Positions 1 to 7,165 of a stretch of 23,399 nucleotides of DNA are shown one piece after another (within the stretch, counting starts at the first letter, position 1; the number at the start of each line of letters is the position of its first letter). The notes under the pieces are model-generated. The model ran no database searches, was not told the origin of the DNA, and was given only the letters and a program-made list of their open reading frames with translations. The stretch lies in assembly GCA_044225565.1 (NCBI GenBank), contig JBGAIL010000063.1, forward strand, positions 1-23,399, read 5' to 3'. This stretch comes from CAVXAE01 sp044225565. GTDB lineage: Bacteria > Pseudomonadota > Gammaproteobacteria > Steroidobacterales > Steroidobacteraceae. The position numbers and the translations under genes were made by a program.

Positions 1-864
1 AACGGCGCCGGGTTCGAGGTGACCACGGCAGGGGGCTGGGAGGCGGCCCTCGAGGCGCTTCAAAAAGAGTTCACTCCCATCGTGATCGTGGACCGCAACA
101 TGCCGGGCATGGACGGCCTCGCACTGTGCCGCAGCATCCGGGAGCGAAGCTACCCCGGATACGTTTATCTGATGCTGCTCACCGCGCAGGCCACGGAGGA
201 GGACATCCTCGGTGGCCTGGAGGCAGGCGCCGACGATTACCTGAGCAAGCGGGCGTCGTCGGCGCAGCTGGTCGCCAGGCTGCGCACGGCGCGCCGCATC
301 CTGTCGCTGGAACACTCGCTGAAGAGCGCGCTCGATGAGCGGCGGCGCATGGCGATGACGGACTCGCTCACGGGAGCGCACAATCGTCGCTACTTCATGC
401 GCCATCTCGCCAGGGAGCTGAAGGAATTGCGGCCCCCGGAAGCGGACCTCGCCCTGCTGTTGATGGACATCGACCACTTCAAGCGTGTCAACGACCGCCA
501 TGGCCATGCCGTGGGCGACGAAGTGCTCATCGAGTTCGTCAGGCGCATCGGCTCGGGGCTGTCGCGGGACATGGACTGGTGCGCGCGCCTCGGCGGCGAG
601 GAGTTCGCCGTAGTGCTGCCCGAAACGAACGTACAGGGTGCGGCGAAAGTGGCCGAGAAGCTGCGCGCCCGCATCGCCGCCACGCCGATGAATACCGGCG
701 CCGGCCCCATAGCAGTGACGGCGAGCGTCGGAGTGAGCACGGCGGGTACGTTGCCGCCCGGCCAGGAGCCCAGTGCGGAGACTTTGCTGGGAGAGGCCGA
801 CCAGGGGCTGTATGCGAGCAAGAACGCAGGGCGGAATCGGGTGACGCTGCCTGGCGGCCGGTGA
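1..864 (+). CDS. Receiver-GGDEF diguanylate cyclase (5' partial)
   Basis: The reading frame is open from base 1, so the start lies outside the window. The visible part has the C-terminal two thirds of a receiver domain: phospho-acceptor Asp at residue 31 of the visible part (in VDRNMPGMDG), conserved Thr at 61 (LLTAQ) and Lys at 83 (LSKRA, where the usual Lys-Pro is Lys-Arg). A linker leads into a GGDEF domain starting near MTDSLTGAHNRRYF. The active-site motif is GGEEF (bases 592-606), and an RxxD inhibitory site (RDMD) sits exactly five residues before it. The family makes cyclic di-GMP from two GTP, and the intact motifs suggest an active, product-inhibited enzyme in the cytoplasm. The gene ends 17 nt before the next receiver gene, so the three genes here look like one phosphorelay operon. 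Confidence 0.93.
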   Translation, partial: NGAGFEVTTAGGWEAALEALQKEFTPIVIVDRNMPGMDGLALCRSIRERSYPGYVYLMLLTAQATEEDILGGLEAGADDYLSKRASSAQLVARLRTARRILSLEHSLKSALDERRRMAMTDSLTGAHNRRYFMRHLARELKELRPPEADLALLLMDIDHFKRVNDRHGHAVGDEVLIEFVRRIGSGLSRDMDWCARLGGEEFAVVLPETNVQGAAKVAEKLRARIAATPMNTGAGPIAVTASVGVSTAGTLPPGQEPSAETLLGEADQGLYASKNAGRNRVTLPGGR

Positions 865-881
865 TTCGAAAGGAGGCGGTC

Positions 882-1268
882 ATGGACCGCGCGAGTCTGA
901 GAACGGTGCTGTACGTGGACGACGAGCCGGACATCCGCCAGGTGGTCGAGCTTTCGCTCGGCCTGGTCGAGGGGCTGCACGTGCACACCTGCGACTCCGG
1001 CGAGGGCGCGCTCGAGCGCATCCCGTCCCTGAGGCCGGATCTCGTGCTGCTCGACGTCATGATGCCCGGCACCGATGGGCCGACGACGCTCGGGCGAATG
1101 CGGGCCGACCCGGACATGTCGCGCATTCCGGTGGTCTTCATGACGGCGAAGGCGATGCCCCAGGAAGTGGCGCGCTTTCAGCAGCTCGGCGCCGCCGGAG
1201 TGATCGCGAAGCCGTTCGATCCCATGCAGCTCGGCAGCCAGGTGCTCGCCCTGTGGGAGAAGCTGTGA
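882..1268 (+). CDS. Single-domain response regulator (CheY-like receiver)
   Basis: This 128-residue protein is a receiver domain only, with no output domain. It shows the acidic pair in LYVDDEPDIR, the phospho-acceptor Asp in LLDVMMPGTDG, the Thr in FMTAK and the Lys-Pro in IAKPFDP. The ATG at 882 is chosen because AAAGGAGG (869-876) lies 5 nt upstream, although the frame is open further 5'. The TGA stop shares its A with the ATG of the following Hpt gene (TGATG), so the two are translationally coupled. In such arrangements a stand-alone receiver relays phosphate between a hybrid kinase, an Hpt protein and an output regulator. Here the GGDEF protein just upstream is the obvious candidate output. 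The partner kinase is not in the window. Confidence 0.93.
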   Translation: MDRASLRTVLYVDDEPDIRQVVELSLGLVEGLHVHTCDSGEGALERIPSLRPDLVLLDVMMPGTDGPTTLGRMRADPDMSRIPVVFMTAKAMPQEVARFQQLGAAGVIAKPFDPMQLGSQVLALWEKL

Positions 1269-1597
1269 TGAGCGACCAGGATGCCGTCCGCGGCAAGCTG
1301 CAACAGCTCGCCGGGCGATTCATCAAGCGCACGGCGGAAGAGCTCGTCACGCTCAAGGGCCTCATCGAGAGCGCACGCTCGGGCGATGCCGATTCGCTCG
1401 CGCAGCTGCGCCATCTCGCACACCGCATGCACGGCACCGGCGCCACGCTCGGCTTCACGGACATCGGCGAACAGGCCGGCATCATCGAGCGGCTCACCGA
1501 CGGCAGGCCCTGCGATTTCGACGGCCTGGCCACGAGCGCGGCGCGCATCGAGGAGCTGCTGCGCGCCGCGGCGGCGAAGAACGGCGTAAGCCTCTGA
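1268..1597 (+). CDS. Hpt (histidine phosphotransfer) domain protein
   Basis: This 109-residue, mostly helical protein has the Hpt core LRHLAHRMHGTGATLGF. The first His of HRMHG is the expected phospho-acceptor. The usual pattern is HRLKG, so the conserved Lys is replaced by His, which is unusual but leaves the acceptor in place. The size matches single-domain Hpt proteins. The start ATG at 1268 overlaps the stop of the receiver gene by one base, which supports co-translation. Its role would be to pass phosphate between receivers, probably the one encoded just upstream and that of the GGDEF protein. This role is inferred from operon context; the partner kinase is not visible. Confidence 0.88.
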   Translation: MSDQDAVRGKLQQLAGRFIKRTAEELVTLKGLIESARSGDADSLAQLRHLAHRMHGTGATLGFTDIGEQAGIIERLTDGRPCDFDGLATSAARIEELLRAAAAKNGVSL

Positions 1598-1638
1598 TCC
1601 GTCTGCGTCAGTACCGCCAGCCCCGATGCTCGGGAATG

Positions 1639-1668
1639 TTGGTGCCCGGCCGGGCGATCAGTTACCAT
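1639..1668 (+). promoter_or_regulatory. Candidate sigma-70 promoter for tRNA-Ala
   Basis: TTGGTG (1639-1644) and TACCAT (1663-1668) are spaced by 18 nt and lie about 15 nt before the mature tRNA 5' end. The stretch after the -10 is GC-rich, as is usual for stringently controlled stable-RNA promoters. The match is partial (4 of 6 in each box). Confidence 0.4.
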
Positions 1669-1682
1669 GCGCGCCCTCGTGT

Positions 1683-1758
<76 letters not shown>

Positions 1759-1760
1759 TC

Positions 1761-4700
1761 ATGAGCGCCCATCGCGTGGCGCTGGTGCTGCTCGCGCTGG
1801 CAGCCACTCCTGAAGCACAACCGGCCTGGGACGTCTCCGCGCCACGCGGCATGACGCGGGACATCGATTTCACCACCAGCGAAGGCACGATCCAGGCGCT
1901 GGACCTGTCGCCCGACGGCCAATGGATCGTGTTCGACTTGCTGGCCCACGTCTATCGGGTGCGCGCCAGCGGTGGTGACGCCGAATGCCTCACGCAGCAG
2001 AGCGGCATCGCATTGAACTACGATCCGCGCTACTCGCCTGATGGCCGGCATATCGCATTCGTCTCCGACCGGACCGGCCAGAACGGCCTGTGGGTGATGG
2101 GCAGCGACGGCTCGAACCCGCGGCAGGTCGCCGAAGGCGGGCCCTACTGGTTGCTGCAGCCGGCCTGGATGCCCGACGGGCGCTCACTGGTGGCTGCGCG
2201 GTACCTGATCCATCGCCTGTCGTCCGGGAACTGGACGGTGTCCTCGCGCATCTGGCAATACCCTCTGGACGGCTCGCCGCCCCGGAAGCTGGTGGGGGAG
2301 GGGCTCACCTACCTCGTCGCTCCGGCGGTATCGCCGGACGGGCGGTATCTCTATTACGAGCAGATGGATCAACCCGCGAGCACCGCGGACCATTTCCTGG
2401 TCAGCGGCGCTCATCACCTGCGGCGCATGAATCTGCTCAGCGGCGAGAGCGAAACCGTCACCGAGAGCAGCGCTCCCCGGCCCTACGGCTATGCGGCGGC
2501 TCCGCAGCTTTCCCCCGACGGGCGCGAGCTGTCGTTCGTGCGACGAGTGCCGTTCGCCGGGACTGCCTATCGCGAGCGGCGCTCCTCGCATTCGACGGGG
2601 CTCTGGATCCGCGATCTCGCTTCAGGTCGCGAGCGGCTCGCGCTGGTCCCCATCACTCCCGATCACTTCGATACCTCGGACGGCTACCACCTGCGTTTCT
2701 CGCCGGGCTATGCGTGGGCCCGCGACGGGCGCTCCATCGTGCTTCCGGAAGGAGGGCAGATCAGGCGCCTGGACGTTGCGAGCGGCTCAGTGACGACGAT
2801 CCCGTTCTCGGCGCGCGTCCACCGCAAGATCTCACAGATGGCGCGCCCCCAGCGGCGCATCGAGGATGGAAGCTTCGATGTCCGCTTCCTGCGGCGTCCC
2901 GCAAGCTCTCCGGACGGCCGCACGCTGCTGTTCGAGGCGGTTGGCCGCATCTGGAGGATGTCGCTGCCCGACGGCGCGCCACGGCCGCTCGATCCGCGGC
3001 CGACGACGGCATTCCAGTATGCGCCTGCATGGTCGCGTGACGGCACGTGGATCGCCTTCGTGACCTGGGACGATGAGTCGGGGGGCCATCTCTGGAAGAT
3101 GCGCGCAGCAGGCGGCGCGCCCATCCGGGTGAGCCGCGAGGCTGGCGAGTACCTGAACCCGGTGTGGAGTCCGGACGGCAAGGATCTCTTTGCGCTGCGC
3201 GGTTTCGGCGCCTCGCTTCGCGGGCTCACGGTACGGGACAACGAGCGATTCGGCGTTCTCCGGCTGAGCGCCGACGGCAGCTCCTCGGCCACGGTGGCCT
3301 GGGTGTCCGGCATCGTCCGCCTGGACTTCGGACCCGGAGGCCGCATCCACTACACCGAAGAGACCCGGCCTTACGATGCCGCGAACGAGGGACAGGAGTG
3401 GAACGAGTATCAGCCCCGCAAGACCCTGATATCCATGAACGTGCAGGGCGGTGATCGGCGCGAGCACGCGCACTTTCCGTTTGCCGGTCATGCGCAGATC
3501 GCGCCCGACGGCCGCCACATCGTGTTTCACGAAGCTCACAACCTGCTGATGGCGACGATGCGCGCCGGCGACGCACCCGGGTCGCCGTTCTTCGACCGCA
3601 GTGCGGCGGGCTCGTCCGTCCAGTGGCTCACGAGGCGCGGCGGTCTCGACGCGCGCTGGCTCGATGCGGGAACGGTGGAGTTCGTGAGCGGGAATCTCTA
3701 CCAGCGCTACGACATGGCGAGCGGAAAGACACGTTCGACGACGATTCGTCTGCGCGTGCCGCGCGAGCAGCCGCATGGACGGCTGGTGTTCCGCGGCGCT
3801 CGTGTGCTCACCATGAGAGACCGTGCGGTACTGTCGGATGCCGATGTTGCGATCGCTGGCACCCGCATCTCATGCGTCGGGGTGTGCAGGCCCGGGCCGG
3901 CAGACAAGATCATCGATGCGCGGGGCAAGACCATCATCCCGGGGCTCATCGACGCACACGCGCATCCGCCGTGGGACGGCGACATTCATCGTCAGCATCA
4001 CCCGAGGCTGGCGATCTACCTGGCATATGGCGTCACCACGGTGTTCGATCCGTCTGCGGAGGCGGAAGGTGTCTTCCCCTCGAGCGATCTGATTGCGGCC
4101 GGAAAGCTTCGAGGCCCGCGCGTGCTCACCACCGGGCCGGCGCTGGTCTCCACGGGCGACATCAGGCCGATTCGCGACTATGAGGACGCGCTCGACGATG
4201 TGAGCCGGCTTGCCTCCTGGGGTGCGGTTTCCGTGAAGCAGTACACGCAGCGGCGGCGCGACCAGCGACAATGGATCGTCGAGGCGGCGCGCGCGAATGG
4301 CTCGGTCGGGGTGACGGGTGAGCGCCTCAATCTTTACTACGATCTCGGCATGATCATGGACGGCCAGACCGGCTGGGAGCATCCGATCACCGAGCATCCC
4401 ACGTATCGCGACGTCGCGAGGTTCATCGCGCAATCCGGCGCCAATCACACGGCAGCGATGCAGACTGCCGGGCAGGGGCTCGAGGCGTCGGAGTACTGGC
4501 AGGCGCGCACCGACCTGCTGCACGACGAAAAATTCCTGCGGTACACGCCTTGGCGCGAGCTGGAGCGGTTCTCCGACTTCAAACGCCGGCCGCTCGAGGA
4601 ATACCCGATCCTGTACTGGACCGAGACGGACAAGGACATCCTGCGCGCGGGAGGAAGCGTGTCCGCCGGCGCGCACAGCAAGTGGGACGGCATCGGCCTG

Positions 4701-5108
4701 CATCGCGAGATCTGGACGTTCGCGACGGCGCTCACTCCCATGGAGTCGCTGGAGACGGCGACGTTGAATCCGGCCCGCTATCTCGGCTTCGATCGCGATC
4801 TGGGCACGATCGAGCCCGGCAAGCTCGCCGATCTCCTCGTGCTGAACGCCGATCCTCTCGAGGACATCCGCAACACCGCGGACATCGCGTACGTCGTTCA
4901 AGGAGGCCACGTATACGATGACGACACTCTGGACCGGGTATGGCCGGACTCCACGCCCTACGGCGTGCGTCCGTGGTCGTTCGAAGGCATGTGCCCGCGC
5001 CGTGCGGCCGGGGAGACGGTGCTCGCGCGAGCCTGTATGCTTCCGCTTCCACGGCCTCCACAGGGCTCCGTCCCGCCCGACGTGGACCGACCAAGCCCGC
5101 CCCCGTAG
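1761..5108 (+). CDS. Secreted TolB-propeller / amidohydrolase fusion protein
   Basis: This 1115-residue protein starts with a short signal peptide (MSAHRVALVLLALAATPEAQ), followed by about 640 residues of TolB/PD40-type propeller repeats. At least ten SPDG-like blades are visible, for example LSPDGQWIVFD and YSPDGRHIAFVSDR. A C-terminal amidohydrolase domain follows. GLIDAHAH carries the metal-binding His733 and His735. Lys826 (SVKQYTQ) and Asp976 (AHSKWDG) are plausible further metal or catalytic ligands. The hallmark end LGTIEPGKLADLLVLNADPL is present. The family hydrolyses amide or related bonds with bound metal; the substrate is unknown. The ATG at 1761 is preferred because it gives the signal peptide, yet it lies 2 nt after tRNA-Ala with no room for a ribosome site. 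The stop TAG lies inside tRNA-Arg. The last 50 or so residues are Pro/Arg-rich and look like an extension. Confidence 0.9.
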   Translation: MSAHRVALVLLALAATPEAQPAWDVSAPRGMTRDIDFTTSEGTIQALDLSPDGQWIVFDLLAHVYRVRASGGDAECLTQQSGIALNYDPRYSPDGRHIAFVSDRTGQNGLWVMGSDGSNPRQVAEGGPYWLLQPAWMPDGRSLVAARYLIHRLSSGNWTVSSRIWQYPLDGSPPRKLVGEGLTYLVAPAVSPDGRYLYYEQMDQPASTADHFLVSGAHHLRRMNLLSGESETVTESSAPRPYGYAAAPQLSPDGRELSFVRRVPFAGTAYRERRSSHSTGLWIRDLASGRERLALVPITPDHFDTSDGYHLRFSPGYAWARDGRSIVLPEGGQIRRLDVASGSVTTIPFSARVHRKISQMARPQRRIEDGSFDVRFLRRPASSPDGRTLLFEAVGRIWRMSLPDGAPRPLDPRPTTAFQYAPAWSRDGTWIAFVTWDDESGGHLWKMRAAGGAPIRVSREAGEYLNPVWSPDGKDLFALRGFGASLRGLTVRDNERFGVLRLSADGSSSATVAWVSGIVRLDFGPGGRIHYTEETRPYDAANEGQEWNEYQPRKTLISMNVQGGDRREHAHFPFAGHAQIAPDGRHIVFHEAHNLLMATMRAGDAPGSPFFDRSAAGSSVQWLTRRGGLDARWLDAGTVEFVSGNLYQRYDMASGKTRSTTIRLRVPREQPHGRLVFRGARVLTMRDRAVLSDADVAIAGTRISCVGVCRPGPADKIIDARGKTIIPGLIDAHAHPPWDGDIHRQHHPRLAIYLAYGVTTVFDPSAEAEGVFPSSDLIAAGKLRGPRVLTTGPALVSTGDIRPIRDYEDALDDVSRLASWGAVSVKQYTQRRRDQRQWIVEAARANGSVGVTGERLNLYYDLGMIMDGQTGWEHPITEHPTYRDVARFIAQSGANHTAAMQTAGQGLEASEYWQARTDLLHDEKFLRYTPWRELERFSDFKRRPLEEYPILYWTETDKDILRAGGSVSAGAHSKWDGIGLHREIWTFATALTPMESLETATLNPARYLGFDRDLGTIEPGKLADLLVLNADPLEDIRNTADIAYVVQGGHVYDDDTLDRVWPDSTPYGVRPWSFEGMCPRRAAGETVLARACMLPLPRPPQGSVPPDVDRPSPPP

Positions 5109-5174
5109 CTCAGTGGATAGAGCGACCGCCTCCTAAGCGGTAGGTCGTCGGTTCAACTCCGGCCGGGGGCGCCA
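5099..5174 (+). tRNA. tRNA-Arg (anticodon CCU)
   Basis: The 76-nt cloverleaf has acceptor GCCCCCG pairing with CGGGGGC, D stem GCTC/GAGC and anticodon stem ACCGC/GCGGT. The loop CTCCTAA gives anticodon CCT, which reads AGG. The T loop is TTCAACT and CCA is encoded at 5172-5174. Bases 8-10 of the tRNA (TAG, 5106-5108) are also the stop codon of the upstream hydrolase gene. I see no clear separate promoter in front of it. Confidence 0.97.
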
Positions 5175-5221
5175 TTCATCGACTGGCTGCAACAAGACTG
5201 GCTCGCGACGGGGTGACTCGG

Positions 5222-6331
5222 CTACCGGCCAGGATCCCGCGCCACGGACAGTCCGCCGTCCGGGGTCTCGGCGATGACCACGGGCAAGGCAATGGAGAGG
5301 GCTTTCAGCCATGCCTCGCGGTTGCCCAGATTGAGCGTGCCGGTGAACTGCAGGTCGCCCGTTGCCTCGTCGGCGACGTCGATCCGTCGACCGCTGTAAC
5401 GGTCGATGTCCGCCAGCACGTAACGCAAGGGCTCGTTGCGGTACGAACGACGTCCATCGAGCCAGCTCGTCGCCAGGGAAGCTTCCGCAGGCGTCAATGG
5501 ACTGAGCGATCCCTCGCCGAGATCGGTGACGGCTTCGCCGGCGGAGAGCTGCGCGACGGGTCTCCGTGATCTGCGCCCTTCGCGGAAAGAAGAGTCCCGC
5601 TGCAACCCTTCCGTTTCGCCTTCCAGAGAGCCGGGCGCGACGGCGGCAGTCACCTCCACCTTGCCTTCGGTGACGGCCACCACCGTGCGGTTCTCGCTCC
5701 TGCGCACGTTGAAAGCCGTTCCCACCGCGCGCACCCGCGTGCTGCCCGCGAGCACCGTAAAGGGCCGCAACGCGTCCTTTGAAACCCTGAAATAGCCCTC
5801 GCCGCGGACGAGCACGAGCGTCCGCTCCCCGGAAGCGAGCTCCACATTCAATATCGAGCCCGCATCGAGCGTGATCCGCGAGCCTTCGGGCAGCTCGATT
5901 TCCCGCCGCTCTCCGGGAGGAGCGCTGTAGCTGTAGGTGCCGTGCTGCGCACGATGGTTGCCCAACATCCAGGGCACTGCAGCCAGGAGGCCCATCATCG
6001 CGATGCCCGCCGCGAGCGCGTATCTCTTCATCCATGTCCTGGCGGAGGGCGGCGGGAATGTGGCGGGCGACGGCGGGCGATCCCGCCACTCCTCCACGGA
6101 CACGGAGCCATCGTAGTCGTCCGCGGCCAGCTCTTCGTCCGAAGGCAGAGGGGGAGCGATCGGGGTCCTCAACCGCAGAAACGTCTCTTCGATTTCCGCG
6201 TACGCCGTCCGATGCGCCGTGGAAGCATTCATCCAGCGCTGCCATTCGAGAAACACGCGCGCATCGGTCGCGTCGTCCTGCAAGCGCAGGAACCATCGCG
6301 CAGCATCGTCGATGTGGGTCCGGTTGCTCAT
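5222..6331 (-). CDS. FecR-family anti-sigma / signal transducer
   Basis: This 369-residue inner-membrane regulator has the usual FecR order. An N-terminal sigma-binding region (DDAARWFLRLQDDATDARVF, DUF4880 type) is followed by one membrane helix near residues 108-127 (YALAAGIAMMGLLAAVPWML). A periplasmic FecR domain comes next (ELPEGSRITLDAGSILNV, VRGEGYFRVSKD, VRAVGTAFNVR). The C-terminal DUF4974-like STN-fold segment contains YVLADIDRYSGRRI. FecR proteins hold or activate their ECF sigma factor and are switched by the STN domain of a loaded TonB receptor. The start is set by the ATGA overlap with the sigma gene stop, so sigma and FecR are coupled. The cognate receptor is very likely the divergent STN-containing receptor at 7166. 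Confidence 0.95.
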   Translation of the reverse strand: MSNRTHIDDAARWFLRLQDDATDARVFLEWQRWMNASTAHRTAYAEIEETFLRLRTPIAPPLPSDEELAADDYDGSVSVEEWRDRPPSPATFPPPSARTWMKRYALAAGIAMMGLLAAVPWMLGNHRAQHGTYSYSAPPGERREIELPEGSRITLDAGSILNVELASGERTLVLVRGEGYFRVSKDALRPFTVLAGSTRVRAVGTAFNVRRSENRTVVAVTEGKVEVTAAVAPGSLEGETEGLQRDSSFREGRRSRRPVAQLSAGEAVTDLGEGSLSPLTPAEASLATSWLDGRRSYRNEPLRYVLADIDRYSGRRIDVADEATGDLQFTGTLNLGNREAWLKALSIALPVVIAETPDGGLSVARDPGR

Positions 6332-6927
6332 TCGCTGCCGCCTGCAGCCAGCAGCCGCTTGCGGCAAAAAACCAGCGCGCGCTCCACGTACAGACGCACC
6401 ATCCTTTCGGACAGGTTCATGAGCTCCGCGACGTGCCCGATCTCGTGTCCGTGGAACCGGTGCATGATGAAGGCATACCGGCATTTCGGCGGCAGCTCAT
6501 CGAGCGCTTCGAGCACGCTCTCGACCTGTTGACCCGCGGCGACACCGGATTCCGGTGAGGGGGAGACCTCGACGTCGTCGAAGAAGCCGAGCTGGTCGAT
6601 GCGCCGCCGCCGTGCCTGGCTCTTCATGCGGTCGGCGGCGAGATTCGAGGCCGTCTTGAACAGGAATGCCTGCAGGTAGCTGATCCCGCCCGGCGCGTCG
6701 AGCTGCAGCATCCGCACGTAGGCTTCCTGTGCGACCTCCCGGGCTTCGTGCGGAGACTTCAAACGACAGGTCAGGAAGCGCAGCAGCGCTCCGTTGTGCG
6801 CGGTAAAGAGTTCCGCGATCCGCTCGCTGTGCCTTCGGGCTGCACGGGGATCATTGTCGTCCGCGACGGCTGCGTCCCCGGATTCCGGCGTCGGGGTGTC
6901 GGCGTTCCGACCGACTGGACGTCTCAT
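6328..6927 (-). CDS. FecI-type ECF RNA polymerase sigma factor
   Basis: Sigma region 2 covers LFTAHNGALLRFLTCRLKS through EVAQEAYVRMLQ and FLFKTASNLAADR. Region 4 covers LDELPPKCRYAFIMHRFHG and LMNLSERMVRLYVERALVF, with the helix-turn-helix expected of FecI-like sigma factors. The length is about 199 residues. An upstream ATG at 6945 would add six residues. I prefer 6927 because GGAG lies 6 nt before it, and because the predicted promoter leaves almost no leader for 6945. The gene overlaps fecR by 4 nt (ATGA). It should direct RNA polymerase to the shared promoter motif found in front of itself and in front of TonB receptors 1 and 2. Confidence 0.94.
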   Translation of the reverse strand: MRRPVGRNADTPTPESGDAAVADDNDPRAARRHSERIAELFTAHNGALLRFLTCRLKSPHEAREVAQEAYVRMLQLDAPGGISYLQAFLFKTASNLAADRMKSQARRRRIDQLGFFDDVEVSPSPESGVAAGQQVESVLEALDELPPKCRYAFIMHRFHGHEIGHVAELMNLSERMVRLYVERALVFCRKRLLAAGGSE

Positions 6928-6955
6928 CTCGGGCTCCGCAGGCATGGACTCTGGA

Positions 6956-6986
6956 TGTAAGACGACCGGGCCTCGAAATCGTGAAA
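6956..6986 (-). promoter_or_regulatory. Predicted ECF promoter of the sigma-fecR operon
   Basis: On the minus strand, TTTCACGA (6986-6979) is followed by 12 nt and then GTCGTCTTACA (6966-6956). This has the same boxes and spacing as the two plus-strand copies at 7085 and 12090. It predicts autoregulation of the sigma gene. The predicted transcript start near 6950 suits the ATG at 6927 with its GGAG site. Confidence 0.65.
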
Positions 6987-7076
6987 CGCCCGGCAGCCCA
7001 AGCTACCTCGACGACCCGGTTGCGGGCAATCCTCCGCGCCCCGGAATGCCGTCGCACCGGGCCGGAACGGGGGCGG

Positions 7077-7092
7077 GTGAAAGGCATTTCAC
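7077..7092. repeat. Inverted repeat overlapping the receptor 1 -35 box
   Basis: GTGAAA and TTTCAC form a perfect 6-bp inverted repeat with a 4-nt centre (GGCA). The right arm is part of the conserved -35 element. The copy at 12090 has only an imperfect left arm (GAGAAA). It could be an operator or chance. Confidence 0.4.
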
Positions 7093-7116
7093 GAATCCGC
7101 GCGCGAGTCGTCCTAT
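7085..7116 (+). promoter_or_regulatory. Predicted ECF promoter of TonB receptor 1
   Basis: CATTTCACGAATC (7085-7097), a 7-nt spacer and GAGTCGTCCTAT (7105-7116) match the element at 12090-12121 base for base outside the spacer. The distance from TTTCAC to CGTC is 16 nt, which suits ECF promoters. The start codon lies 49 nt downstream. Confidence 0.72.
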
Positions 7117-7132
7117 AGTCTTGAACTGCATG

Positions 7133-7147
7133 ACCGCGATCCGCGGT
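7133..7147 (+). other. Small hairpin in the receptor 1 leader
   Basis: ACCGCG and CGCGGT pair around a 3-nt loop (ATC) just before the GGAGGAA ribosome site (7150-7156). It might affect translation or mRNA stability; no function is shown. Confidence 0.3.
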
Positions 7148-7165
7148 ACGGAGGAAGCGGCATAG

